Shown here in pieces: positions 10,673-20,984 of a stretch of DNA of 64,000 nt; the first letter of the stretch is position 1; the number at the start of each line of letters is the position of its first letter. The stretch comes from Sepioteuthis lessoniana. Lineage: Eukaryota; Mollusca; Cephalopoda; Myopsida; Loliginidae. The position numbers and the translations under genes were made by a program. The notes under the pieces were generated by a model. It worked only from the letters and a program-made list of their open reading frames with translations, ran no database searches and was not told where the DNA came from. The stretch spans positions 87,330,807 to 87,394,806 of the forward strand of contig OY757921.1 in NCBI GenBank assembly GCA_963585895.1, given 5' to 3'.

Positions 10673-10676
<4 letters not shown>
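9361..10676 (+). mobile_element. LTR-like segment in an AT tract (possible long solo LTR)
   Basis: The segment starts TGTGACGAGG and ends GGCATAACA, giving 5'-TG..CA-3' ends with a short inverted TGT/ACA. It is bracketed by (AT)n on both sides, so an exact target duplication cannot be read. There is no long open frame. Strand is a guess from the TG start. LTR-retrotransposon solo LTRs of more than 1 kb exist, but no gag or pol sequence is present to prove the class. Treated as a fossil. The alternative is unique sequence between two AT tracts. Confidence 0.4.
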
Positions 10677-10763
<87 letters not shown>

Positions 10764-10795
10764 TGTGTGGGTGGGTGGGTGGATGTGTGTGTGGA
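10677..10795. repeat. (AT)n(GT)n compound microsatellite
   Basis: About 24 AT units pass into about 17 GT units and then degenerate (GTGG/GATG). Translations of this tract give meaningless Ile-Tyr and Cys-Val runs. Confidence 0.9.
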
Positions 10796-11394
10796 TATTC
10801 AGATACTTTTAAAGTATAAGATTAGATTATTCATGACAATTGTTTTGCCAAAGCAATTTTCACAGGAATCAGCTCACCTGAAAATCGTTTTCGTGAAACG
10901 TATAATCGTAAGTGAATTAGATTCATATCTTTAAATTATTTTGATATTTTCTCATATATATATATTGCGGCATTTACTCAGCACTTTGGGTAATATAGCA
11001 CTGCTATAAATTTTCTTTTTGTCGTAAACGTTTCAGATCCTTTAGTTTTTTAGATATTACCCAGTCATCAGGTACACCCATGCGCACACGTATACAATCA
11101 CACACACACACACACACACACATACACGCAGACACCTATATATATATATATAAATTTTCGTATCTAATCTATAATTCTGTTGGTGTGAAAAAAAAAAGAT
11201 TGTCCGATTTTCAAATTCTACAAACTGATATCCGGGAAAAAAATTCAGTAAAAAGGGAAAATGCGAAAAACACACGAGCTACTTGAAAATAATCGGGTAG
11301 CACTTATGTCTAGTCATAAGAGAAAACACCGACAGAATTACCGGACCTAAAACGTAATAAAGTGCTCAATACTTGAGATGGAGCTAATATTACG
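10796..11394. other. Unclassified sequence with short microsatellites
   Basis: No gene seen. Contains (AT)n near 10955, a (CA)n run at 11098-11122 and (AT)n near 11140-11153. On the minus strand at about 10965-11075, CCTGATGACTGGGTAATATC is followed about 30 bp later by CTGAAACGTTTACGAC. This resembles a phrase often seen in retroelement UTRs, but I cannot assign it. Confidence 0.4.
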
Positions 11395-11530
11395 AAAATA
11401 ATTCCTACATGGTCAAGAGTGAATCAACATTGGTTTCACCAAACGATTCTTCCAGATTATTCTTTAATTCTGATGAACCGTTTGATGAAACCTAGGAAAA
11501 CTGGCATTTGGCCTTGTAGGAATTATTTTC

Positions 11531-11534
<4 letters not shown>
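11395..11534. repeat. 140-bp palindrome / foldback element
   Basis: The left arm, AAAATAATTCCTACATGG, pairs with the right arm, CCTTGTAGGAATTATTTT. Inside, GGTTTCACCAAACG pairs with CGTTTGATGAAACC. Pairing thus continues over most of the 140 bp, with a short AT-rich centre. An (AT)n tract follows immediately. The size and structure suit a MITE-like foldback or an RNA hairpin source. Confidence 0.7.
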
Positions 11535-11568
<34 letters not shown>

Positions 11569-12118
11569 GCACCTGTTGAAGAATGCAATGTACAGGGCAT
11601 TTCAAAATTGTTCGCATTTCTATTAGCTCTTTCATAACATGTTAAATCATCCACTTGTTCATAATAGCAATCAATTGATTATTGGAATCATCTTTTGGTA
11701 ATCTTGGTGATATGAGTTCTGCTTTCAAATGTTGATACTCCAAGAGAAATAGCAAAAATGATAAAATTACCATATTGCCAATAAACTCTTCACAATAGAA
11801 CCCACTTTGAGAAATTAGAGACCAGCAATCAGAAAATGCAGATAAGAATAAATCATTCCATCCCGCTTACGCATTGTCCATACAAGACTTATATACTTTT
11901 TTATACTCATACAAGAACAACAACTTGAACGTATAACATGTCAAACACCCTACGTTTGTGAATACTTTCTCACAGAATATAAAACTTTCACTCTCATCTG
12001 AAAACGCCTTTTTCAATATAAATAACATGAAAGATCTATTTGAAAAAATCTACATAGATGGCCATTTTGCGAGAAACAAAATTACACCAAAAATCAAAAC
12101 GTAAAATCAGTTCTATAC
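11535..12118. other. (AT)n tract, then no recognisable feature
   Basis: (AT)n at 11534-11563, followed by about 550 bp of A+T-rich sequence without significant open frames, RNA genes or known repeats. Confidence 0.4.
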
Positions 12119-12578
12119 AATTGCCCAGTCGGCTGGGGATGTAGAATACACAGACTGCTTTTCTGTTGAGGGGTAAGACCCACCCTCAACGAGTGTACTG
12201 TATATTACACTCAAACAATCCGATGTTAAGGTTGCAATAATACGGGAGCTTTAAGCAATGTGGAGTATCCCTTCATTGCCATCGCTCCTAAGACCACTCT
12301 GGCCCGGAGTCGTAGCACCTTATAAGAGTCCTATCAATAGGTTAAATAAAACTAAACCTTGTTTTTTTAAGTTTACTGTTTTGGGCGTTTAAACTGCATA
12401 TTTCTGCTAAACTGAATTGTTTAAAATAGAACTGATTTGACATTTAAACTGCGTATTTATTCTTAATTGAATTGCTTGAAATAGAACTAGCATTTAATTT
12501 AATTGGTACTAAACAGTGTACTTGGGCTAAACTAAATCATCTGAAAAAAAAAACTGTTTTGACATTAACTCTGTGTAT
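12119..12578 (+). mobile_element. Element X copy, tail missing
   Basis: The head begins TTGCCCAGTCGGCTGGGG and runs to GGTTAAATAAAAC near 12350. An array of four units of CTAAACTGAATTGTTTAAAAT type follows. Before any tail, the sequence passes straight into a second X head at 12579. The second copy may have inserted into the first, or the two may be a tandem arrangement. Confidence 0.8.
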
Positions 12579-12965
12579 TGCCCAGTCGGCTGGGGCAGTA
12601 GAATACACCGACTGCACCTCTGCAAAGGGATAAGGTTTCCCAATGAGCGTCCTGAATATGACACGAAATAATCTGATGGTGAGATTTCAGTGATGCTGGG
12701 GCTTGGGGAATACGGAGCATCCCTTCATTCCCAATACTCCCAGGTCCACTCTGACCCGGAATCGTAGCACCTGATAGGACCCTATTAATGGGTTAGATAA
12801 AACTATATACATACTTATGCTACTCTGAATTGTTTGAATTAGAACTGTTTGACTAAACTGAATCGCTTAAAATAGGACTGATTATTTGTATAAAAATGGA
12901 TTCGGCATTAAATTACCAATAAAGGTTGATATGCCATAAACCCAACCTGCCAACTAAAAAACCGG
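12579..12965 (+). mobile_element. Element X, complete short form
   Basis: The shortest complete copy, about 385 bp. The head (TGCCCAGTCGGCTGGGGC to GGGTTAGATAAAAC) is followed by only two array units, then the 3' tail GGATTCGGCATTAAATTACC, GGTTGATATGCC, ATAAACCCAACC. It defines the minimal module order head-array-tail. Another tail-like scrap (ATTTATATGCCATTAAAA) follows at about 13040-13075. Confidence 0.85.
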
Positions 12966-13084
12966 TGAATACAAAAACGTAATTCTAAACTTACAACGTA
13001 CCTTATTCCCTCACATTTTGGCATAAAGTCACCCCAGACGGATTTATATGCCATTAAAATCTAGTAAACCAAACCCAGAGAAAT

Positions 13085-13280
13085 ACCTGAGTTTTAATCA
13101 CCTGTGAGAGATTCCAAGAATGCATTCAGTGGAATGGTACATATTTAGAGATGTCTTTCTTCAGCCTTGGTGAGGCAACCAGTCTAGGAGAAGAAAAACT
13201 CTGAATTCAAACCTGTTAAACTCAGCTTAAAATTGACCTTGTGTCAAATCCTGCCCGAGTGGAGGGGTTGATAAATATGT
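13085..13280 (+). mobile_element. SINE-A, 3' part
   Basis: The segment from CTTCAGCCTTGGTGAGGCAA to GAGTGGAGGGGTTGATAAA is well preserved. The preceding central block and head are eroded or absent. Confidence 0.65.
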
Positions 13281-13294
13281 AGAGAGATGTCTTT

Positions 13295-13499
13295 TGTTTG
13301 TTAGTATTTAATGGCGTATCAACCTTCTCGGTTTATTTAATGCCAAATACATCCTTTTTTTTTAAAGGACAGTAGTGGTACTAGTTAATAGGATAAGGGG
13401 CGTCATGCCTTGCCCAACTGTACTTGTTCGAAACCTTATTCTGCATGCTACGATTCCGCAGTCCAGCACTTTAACCATTTCACCACGTGGACATCCACC
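13295..13499 (-). mobile_element. SINE-B with target duplication
   Basis: The reversed tail (AATGGCGTATCAACC..TTTAATGCCAAATAC), central block (AGTAGTGGTACTAGTTAATA, GGATAAGGGGCGTCATGCC) and head, ending in CACCACGTGGACATCC, occupy the interval. AGAGATGTCTTT flanks it at 13283-13294 and 13500-13511, giving a 12-bp target duplication. This proves that the X-like tail travels as part of SINE-B. Confidence 0.8.
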
Positions 13500-13511
13500 A
13501 GAGATGTCTTT

Positions 13512-15130
13512 AAATCTTTTTTTAGAGCTACTGCTGATAGAGTGTTACCATTTTTAAAAAATCACCCTTTGATTTAAAATCATCTCGAAGCAAATAAAAT
13601 ATTGATGACCAAAAGTTGTAAAAATAGGATAGTTTGGTTAAAGCAATCTTTCAAGACAAGTTTTCTATTTATAGCACAAATCTTGTAGGATATAATTAAA
13701 TCATTTTATCCTGTCAAAATTTAATCAGAAAGATCTTTATGTTTCTTTCTATTCATAGGCAACCCCAAATTTATGGTACTTAAGACTTGTTAGGTGTATT
13801 ATAAATGGATTAGAAATGAAGGATTACCGAAGTATTCCCGAATGATCTAACCCAATGAATAATAAAATTTGATAATCCAACAACCTGTTTGCATCGTACT
13901 ACTTTTTGGTTTTTTGAGGGTTTTTTTTTTTTTTGTTCTTGGCACAGCATCATATCAAACAGGTTTACTCGTGTAGGGAACGAATGAATAAATAAAAAAA
14001 TTAAATTTAAAAAATAAATAAATAGATAAAAAGAAAACTATCAAATTTGAAGAAACTCCCAGATGTCTCTAACGGAAAAGGAGATGACGCATGCGTAAAA
14101 AGAAAAAAAGATTTTCCTCTTGAAAAAGGAGACGATATTATCTTTCTTTTTCAGGCAGTGTCTGTCGAACCAACAACACCATTTTGCTGTCTGGTGTTTT
14201 GGGCACCACGCTACGCCTTGGGACGTAGAGTTGGTTAGTCCTTTCACCAAGTAAATAAAGGAAAGTATGGAAGAAATGTTTTCGTCTCTTATCTGTTTCT
14301 ATCTTTTCTTTTTGTATATTTCTTTTGTGACTTTCTTTGGGCAAGGCATTGCGCCGGCCAGTCAACGTAGGGTAAAACAATATAACTAAAATATGGAGTC
14401 AGATATTTACGGCAACACAGCCTTGCCCTTAGCCCCTGACCTTCAAAAGCCTTCAAACCCCATACTCGCAATGCTCTATTTAATATCTAATTCGCTGTGA
14501 CTTCTGGCTTCAGCTAAAGACAAAATCGCTATAGGAACAATGCGTACAATATGAATGATAATGTTGATATCGAACCTGAAAAGACCTTACATATCGGCTT
14601 GAAAAAGGAAAAGAAGGTTAGGATATACATCAGAAGTCTCGATCTTAATTCAAAAGGCAATAAAGACGCCATTAGCACAAACCAAATCGATTTAAGACTG
14701 AATTCAATCAACTGTGTCAATTCAATAAATGCGGATCGGGAAATTTTGATTTGTAAAAAGTCCCCCAGAATTTCTGAGTGACAGTGTGTCATTTATTATT
14801 AAAAGTATTCTTGATTGTGAAAAACAATAGTTTTAGGATATTTTCAACGTGTGAAGGACCGGTCGACCTTAAAATGTATTTATTACAGCTGTCAATTAGA
14901 GTGGGCCAAATTATTCCATCAAACTGACAGCCAGTGAAATTCTGAACGTCTGCAAATGAATACAATTTTGAACTGGAATCAGTCGAATGGTAAAAACAAT
15001 TCACACAGGAAAACTGAACTGACGCCACGAAGATTATGCGATTATCATTTTATTTCGATTAAAAGTCTATAGGTTCTTTTATAAATTTCCAAAAAAATAT
15101 GATACATTACCATTTAATCATAAAAAGCCT
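13512..15130. other. No recognised gene; short open frames only
   Basis: Unique-looking A+T-rich sequence. Short overlapping open frames occur on both strands between 14040 and 14800 (longest about 87 residues) and show no domain. A pyrimidine run ending in TTTTTCAG at about 14155 looks like a splice acceptor. The following GTCTGTCGAACCAACAACACC has a reversed B-box-like GGTTCGACAGAC. Neither is enough to call an exon or a tRNA-like element. Confidence 0.35.
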
Positions 15131-15133
15131 ATA

Positions 15134-16235
15134 TAAGAATTTACTGAAAATGTGTGTGTTCGTGTGTATGTTTGTATATTCTTGTATGTGTAAGTGTGTG
15201 TGTTCGTATGTATGTGCGTGTGTTCGTGTGTATGTGTGTGTGTTCGTGTGTATGTTTGTATATTCTTGTATGTGTAAGTGTGTGTGTTCGTATGTATGTG
15301 CGTGTGTTCGTGTGTATGTGTGTGTGTTCGTGTGTATGTGTGTGTGTTCGTGTGTATGTTTGTATATTCTTGTATGTGTAAGTGTGTGTGTTCGTATGTA
15401 TGTGCGTGTGTTCGTGTGTATGTGTGTGTGTTCGTGTGTATGTGTGTGTGTTCGTGTGTATGTTTGTATATTCTTGTATGTGTAAGTGTGTGTGTTCGTA
15501 TGTATGTGCGTGTGTTCGTGTGTATGTGTGTGTGTTCGTGTGTATGTGTGTGTGTTCGTGTGTATGTGTGTGTGTTCGTGTGTATGTTTGTATATTCTTG
15601 TATGTGTAAGTGTGTGTGTTCGTATGTATGTGCGTGTATTCGTGTGTATGTGTGTGTGTTCGTGTGTATGTGTGTGTGCTCGTGTGTATGTGTGTGTGTT
15701 CGTGTGTATGTTTGTATATTCTTGTATGTGTAAGTGTGTGTGTTCGTATGTATGTGTGTGTATTCGTGTGTATGTGTGTGTGTTCGTGTGTATGTGTGTG
15801 TGTTCGTGTGTATGTTTGTATATTCTTGTGTGTGTAAGTGTGTGTGTTCGTGTGTATGTGTGTGTGTTCGTGTGTATGTTTGTATATTCTTGTGTGTGTA
15901 AGTGTGTGTGTTCGTGTGTATGTGTGTGTGTTTGTGTGTAAGTGTGTGTATTCGTATGTATGTGAGTGTGTTCTTTTGTATGTTCGTGAATAAGGGTGTG
16001 TGTGAATATGTGTGTATATTCGTGTGTTAGCACTTGTATGTGTGCTCGTGTGTATGTGTGTGTTCGTATGTATGTGTGCATGTTCGTGTGTAAGCGTGTG
16101 TATGTGTGTGTGTCCGTGCGTAAGTGTGTGCATGTTCGTGTGTAAGCGTGTATGTTCGTGTGTAAGCATGTCTATGTTCGTGTGTAAGCGTGTGTGTGTG
16201 TGTGTGTGTGTGTGTCCGTCCGTGTGTATATTTGT
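15134..16235. repeat. GT-rich minisatellite with higher-order repeats
   Basis: The basic unit is 20 bp (TGTGTGTTCGTGTGTATGTG). A variant block TTTGTATATTCTTGTATGTG recurs at about 15171, 15255, 15359, 15463, 15587, 15711, 15815 and 15879. The spacings 84, 104, 104, 124, 124, 104 and 64 are all 64 plus a multiple of 20. The array decays after 15960 and ends in (GT)n at about 16190-16214. Long open frames on both strands (Cys-Val or His-Thr repeats) are consequences of the repeat and should not be called genes. Confidence 0.95.
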
Positions 16236-16237
16236 GT

Positions 16238-16775
16238 GTTTACTGAACTCACCCCACATGAGCAGGGTGCTGCACAAGGCCAATTTTAAGTGGAGTTTAG
16301 CAAGTTTAAATGTACAGTTTTCCTTCTCCTACGTCGGTTACAATGCGATCGCCATAGCGGCCAGTCAACCCAACTATTTACCCATAGCTAAAACCAGAAT
16401 AGTTCGATGCATACGTTTCCCAATGGTACTATCGCAAAATCATATTTACCAACCCCTCCGCTCGGGCAGGATATGATACAAAGTCAATTTTCAAGCGGAG
16501 TTTGAATTCGGTGTTTTCCTTCTCTTATACTAGTTGCCTCACCAAGGCTGAAGAACCCAATCTGCCCTACTATCTACCCATAGCTAGAGGGAGAATAATT
16601 GAATTCATACCTTTCCCAAGGGTATTAGTGCTATGTGAAGTGCAATCAGTCTCGTCCTGGATTTGAACTCGTGTCGCCGTGTCCATTTCCTATGACGATA
16701 ACCATTACACCACGGGCACCTCCAATATGAAATGAAAACAGTCTCGTCCAGGATTTGAACTTCCCGAGGACACAA
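16238..16775 (-). mobile_element. Older SINE-A interrupted by a younger SINE-A
   Basis: 16238-16443 holds the reversed tail and central block of a diverged SINE-A, ending at CAATGGTACTATCGCAAAAT. Its continuation (GAAATGAAAACAGTCTCG, GGATTTGAACTTCC) resumes at about 16726, after the inner copy. The two halves join in the right order. Confidence 0.7.
16444..16723 (-). mobile_element. SINE-A, full length, well preserved
   Basis: The minus strand reads GGAGGTGCCCGTGGTGTAAT..GTTCAAATCC (B box)..ATTAGTGCTATGTG..CTATGGGTAGATAG..GCTTGAAAATTGAC..CCCGAGCGGAGGGG. All modules are intact and it is one of the least diverged SINE-A copies here. It sits inside another SINE-A. Confidence 0.85.
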
Positions 16776-16879
16776 TTGTTTCCATTTGAACACAAGCGCC
16801 TGTATAAAAATACATATATATATATAATCATCAATTTTCATCCTCACCAATATGGACAAAAGTTTGGAACAAAATTTAA

Positions 16880-18090
16880 AATCATAGAATTTAAATAATT
16901 TCTTGCAATTATAGACGTGAAATAGTTTCATATGATTATAATGTGAAATAGTTTCAGTTAATTATAGAAATGAAATAATTTCATGTAATTACACAAATGA
17001 AATTCTTTCACGTAATTTTAGAAATAAAATAATTTCATGTAATTACTGAAGTAAAATAGTTTCATGTGATTATAGAAGTGAAATATTTTCATGTAATTAT
17101 AGAAGTAAATTAGTTACATATAATTATAGAAGTAAAATAGTTTGATGGGATTATAGAAATTGAATATTTTCATGTGATTATGGAAGTAAAATAATTTCAT
17201 TTCGTTATAGAAGTAAAATAGTTTCATGGGATTACAGAAGTAGAATACTTTCATATGATTACAGAAGTCAAATAGTTTCATGTATTCATAAAAGAGAACC
17301 GAGCTATGGATTAAGTAGTTCCACTTTTTTCTTCTGAAAGGATGACTTCAGCATTATATAACTCTAGAAAGTTGATATGCCGTCAAACAAAGAAATCTAA
17401 CTTATAGAAGGGATATAGTTTCATGCGATTATAGAAATGATATAGTTTCATGTGATTATAAAAGTGAAATAAGTTCATGCTATTATAGAATCGAAATAGT
17501 TTTATGTAATAATAGAAGTGAAATAGTTTTATGTAATTATAGAGGTTAAATAGTTTCATGTGATTATGGTTGGTTGGTTGGCTGGTTGGTTGGTTTTACG
17601 GTGTATAAACTATTTTAGGGGCATTTGACACCGAATTAAGTCATTTTGAAAAAAAAATAAAACAATTCAGTTTAGTATAGGTACAGATTTTTGTTTACAC
17701 ACAGTTAAATGTCAAAACAGTTCTATTTCAAGCAGTTCAATTTAGAAAAAGTACACAGTTTAGTTCTATTTAACCCATAGATAGGACCTTATCGGATGTT
17801 ACCACTTCGAAAAGGTGGACCTGGGAGCAGTGGCAATGAAGAGGTACTCCGCATTCCCCAAAGCGTCAGCATTACTGGAACCTCACCATCAGATTGTTAA
17901 TGTCATATGTAGGACACTGTTTAGGGGACTCCAGAGAAGCAGTCGGTGTATTTTACAGCCCCAGCCGACTGGGCAATGTGATTATGGAAGTGAAATTGTG
18001 TTATGTAATTGCAGTTGTGAAAAAGTTTCAAGTGATTATAGAAAGGAAATAGTTTCTTATGATTACAGAATTGATTTAGTTTCATGCAAA
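16880..18090. repeat. 27-bp minisatellite, split by element X
   Basis: Units of the form TAGAAGTGAAATAGTTTCATGTAATTA recur from about 16880 to 17285, from 17400 to 17569, and again from 17976 to about 18085. An unrelated stretch of about 115 bp (17285-17400) and element X (17570-17975) interrupt it. Units vary at several positions but keep the 27-bp period. Confidence 0.85.
17570..17975 (-). mobile_element. Element X, complete, with target duplication
   Basis: (GGTT)n and TTTTACGGTGTATAAACTAT form the reversed tail. Two to three array units follow, then a full head ending in CCCCAGCCGACTGGGCA. ATGTGATTATGG occurs directly on each side (17558-17569 and 17976-17987). Because the target is itself a tandem repeat, the flank match is weaker proof than at 41997 or 57940, but the minisatellite is cleanly interrupted. 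Confidence 0.8.
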
Positions 18091-18099
18091 AACTCCAGC

Positions 18100-18345
18100 A
18101 AAATGGTGCCGTCTTATCGTAACGGTTATCGTAGAAGAAAATGGAATGAGTGTCCGTGATCAAATCCTTAGCGAGGTTTTGTTTCACTTGGGAAAGACAT
18201 GACCCTCATTTCCCTCTGGCTACAGGTAAAATATTATGGAAAACTTTTTTTTTTTTACCAGTGAGACGGCAACAAGTCTAAAAGAAGCTAAACCGCCAGT
18301 ACCCACCTTAAATAGCTAATGTCGAATCTTTCTTATGGCAAAGGG
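18100..18345 (+). mobile_element. SINE-A, strongly diverged
   Basis: GTAACGGTTATCGTAGAAGA is the head, GATCAAATCC the B-box region and TTGGGAAAGACATGACCC the central block. CCAGTGAGACGGCAACAAGT then matches the post-central region. The last part is barely recognisable. A further scrap of the SINE-A tail in the opposite strand is visible at about 18867-18925. Confidence 0.5.
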
Positions 18346-18924
18346 TTTAATTAAAAACAAACAGTTTCAAAAGTGACAAAATAAATGGCAATCTTGAAGC
18401 CAGATTTTTCTTTTTTGCTTTTTACGATAATGGGGACTTTTTTTTTTTTGTTCTTTTTTTATTTTTTGCGTCATTATAACTTTTGTGTACTTTTTCAAAG
18501 CTTTAGACTCGATCATATGCAAAGAAAAAATATTTCCTGGAAAGACTGAAGAATTTTGTTTAATACAAAGCGCAATCACAGTACATTAATTAAAGAAAAT
18601 AAGACGAACAGTTCTTTAAAAAATTCAACGGACTAGTTATGTTCGAAAAGTATTGATATTGAAGCTTTATTAGTCCAAACCGAAAAGAATATTGAATGAA
18701 ATTTAGATTTTCTTTAAAGACGGTCCCTTTGGTTGTCCCCTTATTTCTTTTAAGTTTCCTTCGACTAAAGCTCCTCTGATTTTTTTTCTTTTAATATAGT
18801 GTGAAGTTGTGCTATTGTATTCTTTTAATGTTCTCTTCGGCTTGTAAGTTTGTTAGTGGGATTTGTGTAAGGTCAATAAAGGGGTAGTGTTTAACAGGTT
18901 TGAACTTAAAGTTTGTATTCAAAG
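18346..18924. other. No recognisable feature
   Basis: A+T-rich with several poly-T runs. No open frame or repeat of note, apart from a short minus-strand SINE-A scrap near its end (GTTTAACAGGTTTGAA). Confidence 0.35.
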
Positions 18925-19237
18925 AAACCCTTGAAGTCGAAATGCGTCGGCACTAGAAACGAACCCCCAAATATATATATTTCTTCCGTTTTTACCTTTT
19001 TCTACTCACATACACACACACAGACACACACACACACACACACATACACACACACCCATATATAAATATATATATATGAGGGTCGTTCAAAAAGTTCACC
19101 TTGAACAAAGAGCGATAGTTGAACATTTTTATTGTGGCAACACACTGCCATTTCTAAAAAAAAACTTGAAGTCGAAATGCGTTGGCACTTTAAACGAACC
19201 TCCAAATAGATATATTTCTTCCGTTTTTACCTTTTTC

Positions 19238-19328
<91 letters not shown>

Positions 19329-19410
19329 GAGGGTTGTTCAGAAAGTTCACCTTGAATGAAGAGCGATAATGGTACATTTTTGTCGTGGCAACACACCAAC
19401 ATTAAAAAAA
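18925..19410 (+). repeat. Tandem doublet carrying a mariner-like terminal sequence
   Basis: Two units of about 240-250 bp. Each has CTTGAAGTCGAAATGCG(T), GGCAC, AACGAAC, CCAAATA, TTTCTTCCGTTTTTACCTTT, then a (CA)n/(AT)n tract. Each ends with GAGGGTCGTTCAAAAAGTTC or its near copy at 19078 and 19329. The last phrase is like the terminal inverted repeat of some mariner elements. No opposite-oriented partner is seen, so these may be single ends or a MITE relic. Confidence 0.55.
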
Positions 19411-20284
19411 AAAATGAAAAATTTATTCAGATTTCTGTCTTAGTTTCTGTGCAGGTGAGACCCATACAAAGGTTAAAGAAGCACGACAAATCAAACAATG
19501 GACTAAACAGAAACTCATTAAGTCATGAAGTTCTTGTAAAAGAAAGGTATCAAAGTCTTACTTCAATTACGAAAAAGATTTTGAAAAGCGATTTTCTCTT
19601 CTCAATAAGAAAATTGAATGAGGAAAACTCCGTTTTCAGCATTTAAAATACAAGTGCATGGAAATAAATTGATGTCAAGCTCACGTGTTTTTGAGTAGCA
19701 CGAATATTTCAAAAAGAGGAATAAAAGCAAGACAGTCATCGTCAAAAGTCAAAGACATCTTGATCACATTCTTCGTGCGGGGCAAAATTCTACTGCGAAT
19801 TCTTACCACAAGGCCAGACAATGAATCAGCAAGTCTACAAGGAAATCCTGCCGGATATGCTTCGCTCAGGGTGCGAGAAGAGACGAGAATTTAGATGGGA
19901 TAAATCATGACTGCTTTAACATGAGAATACACTTACTCACAACGCCCTCTTTTCTCTAAATTCTAGGGGATTATCAAGGAGATCCCGTTTTGAAGGAATG
20001 AAGGTTTTCAAGAAGCCGTAACTACCTAGCTGAGAGACAACCTAGAAGAATTATTTCAATGTTGCAGAGAAGGATAGGAAAGGGCATTAGATTTAAGGAG
20101 GATAACTTTAATACACAAACAATGTACTTTGTTGTTGGGAATTAAAGATAATTGTTTCCGTGATCAAGCCCGGTTACTTTTCTGTCTCACCTCGTATACC
20201 AGATCGATTAAAAACTTCATATACATTGGTCTGCGATTTCAGTTTGTAAAAAATACAACTCACTTAGCCATTATCAATACTCTA
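19411..20284. other. No recognisable gene
   Basis: Short plus-strand open frames (19356-19646, 96 residues; 19685-19894, 69 residues) are lysine- and serine-rich and have no recognisable domain. Nothing repeats elsewhere in the window. They could be chance frames in A-rich sequence. Confidence 0.3.
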
Positions 20285-20640
20285 ACTGAATCTCCTGCAG
20301 AGAGAAGGGATACCACCCCAAAAAGCATTGTACTGGTTATGACATTAAACTGAAACGTGTAGTGAGGTTCCAGTTCAGAGATTTAAGGAGCGTGGAAAAA
20401 TATTTCGTTATCATTGGTCCTAGGTCCCCTCTGAAACAGAGTGGTAGCTCTTGTTTGTATGTATGGGTCACATATATATGTCTAAAAATCAAGCTTATTA
20501 GATAGGACAGTGTACAACAAAAGCTTCTTAAGAAACAACGACACAAAAATGTAGACATGGGTGCTATTCCCTAACCTCTAGACATAAAATAACCGTATTA
20601 AGGTTGACATGCCGTTAAAAGTCATCAATAAATCAAACGC
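20285..20640 (+). mobile_element. Element X copy, old
   Basis: Head landmarks in order: CTCCTGCAGAGAGAAGGG, GGTTATGACATTAAACTGAA, GTGAGGTTCCAGT, CATTGGTCCTAGGTCC, AACAGAGTGGTAGC, GTATGGGTCA. A short array follows, and then the tail AACCGTATTAAGGTTGACAT, GCCGTTAAAA. Confidence 0.6.
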
Positions 20641-20984
20641 ATTTAGAAAACCTTGTAGAAAAGGCTTCTGGTCACCTGATCTCCTAAGTGACCCATTACT
20701 TATGAAAACTTGGAAAATTCAAGTATAACATTAATAATTATTATGACTTCTTTCTTTTTATTTCGTCATTTTTTGGACAATTTCATCTTGTTAGGTCGAT
20801 TGGGTCTGAAGAATATGCAGACTGCACTTCAGCTAAGAGGAAATGCTCCCTCCCCAATGTGTATCCTGGGTATGACACTAAACTACATCTGATGGTGAGG
20901 TTTGGGGTTTGAGTTTTTGTGAACGTGGAGCACCGTTACTCTCAGGTCCACTTTGAACAGAATCGTAGTACCCGTTAAGGTCCT

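Noticed and set aside
14138-14250. Exon call at the TTTTTCAG site near 14155
   Set aside because: A single acceptor-like site with a short, domain-free frame and frames on the other strand of equal length.
15141-16283. 380-residue His/Thr-rich open frame on the minus strand, with equally long plus-strand Cys/Val frames
   Set aside because: The 20-bp unit has no stop in several frames, and other frames of the same repeat are also open. This is minisatellite, not a gene.
16880-18090. CRISPR-like direct repeat array
   Set aside because: Units are contiguous 27-bp repeats without unique spacers, in a eukaryotic repeat context.
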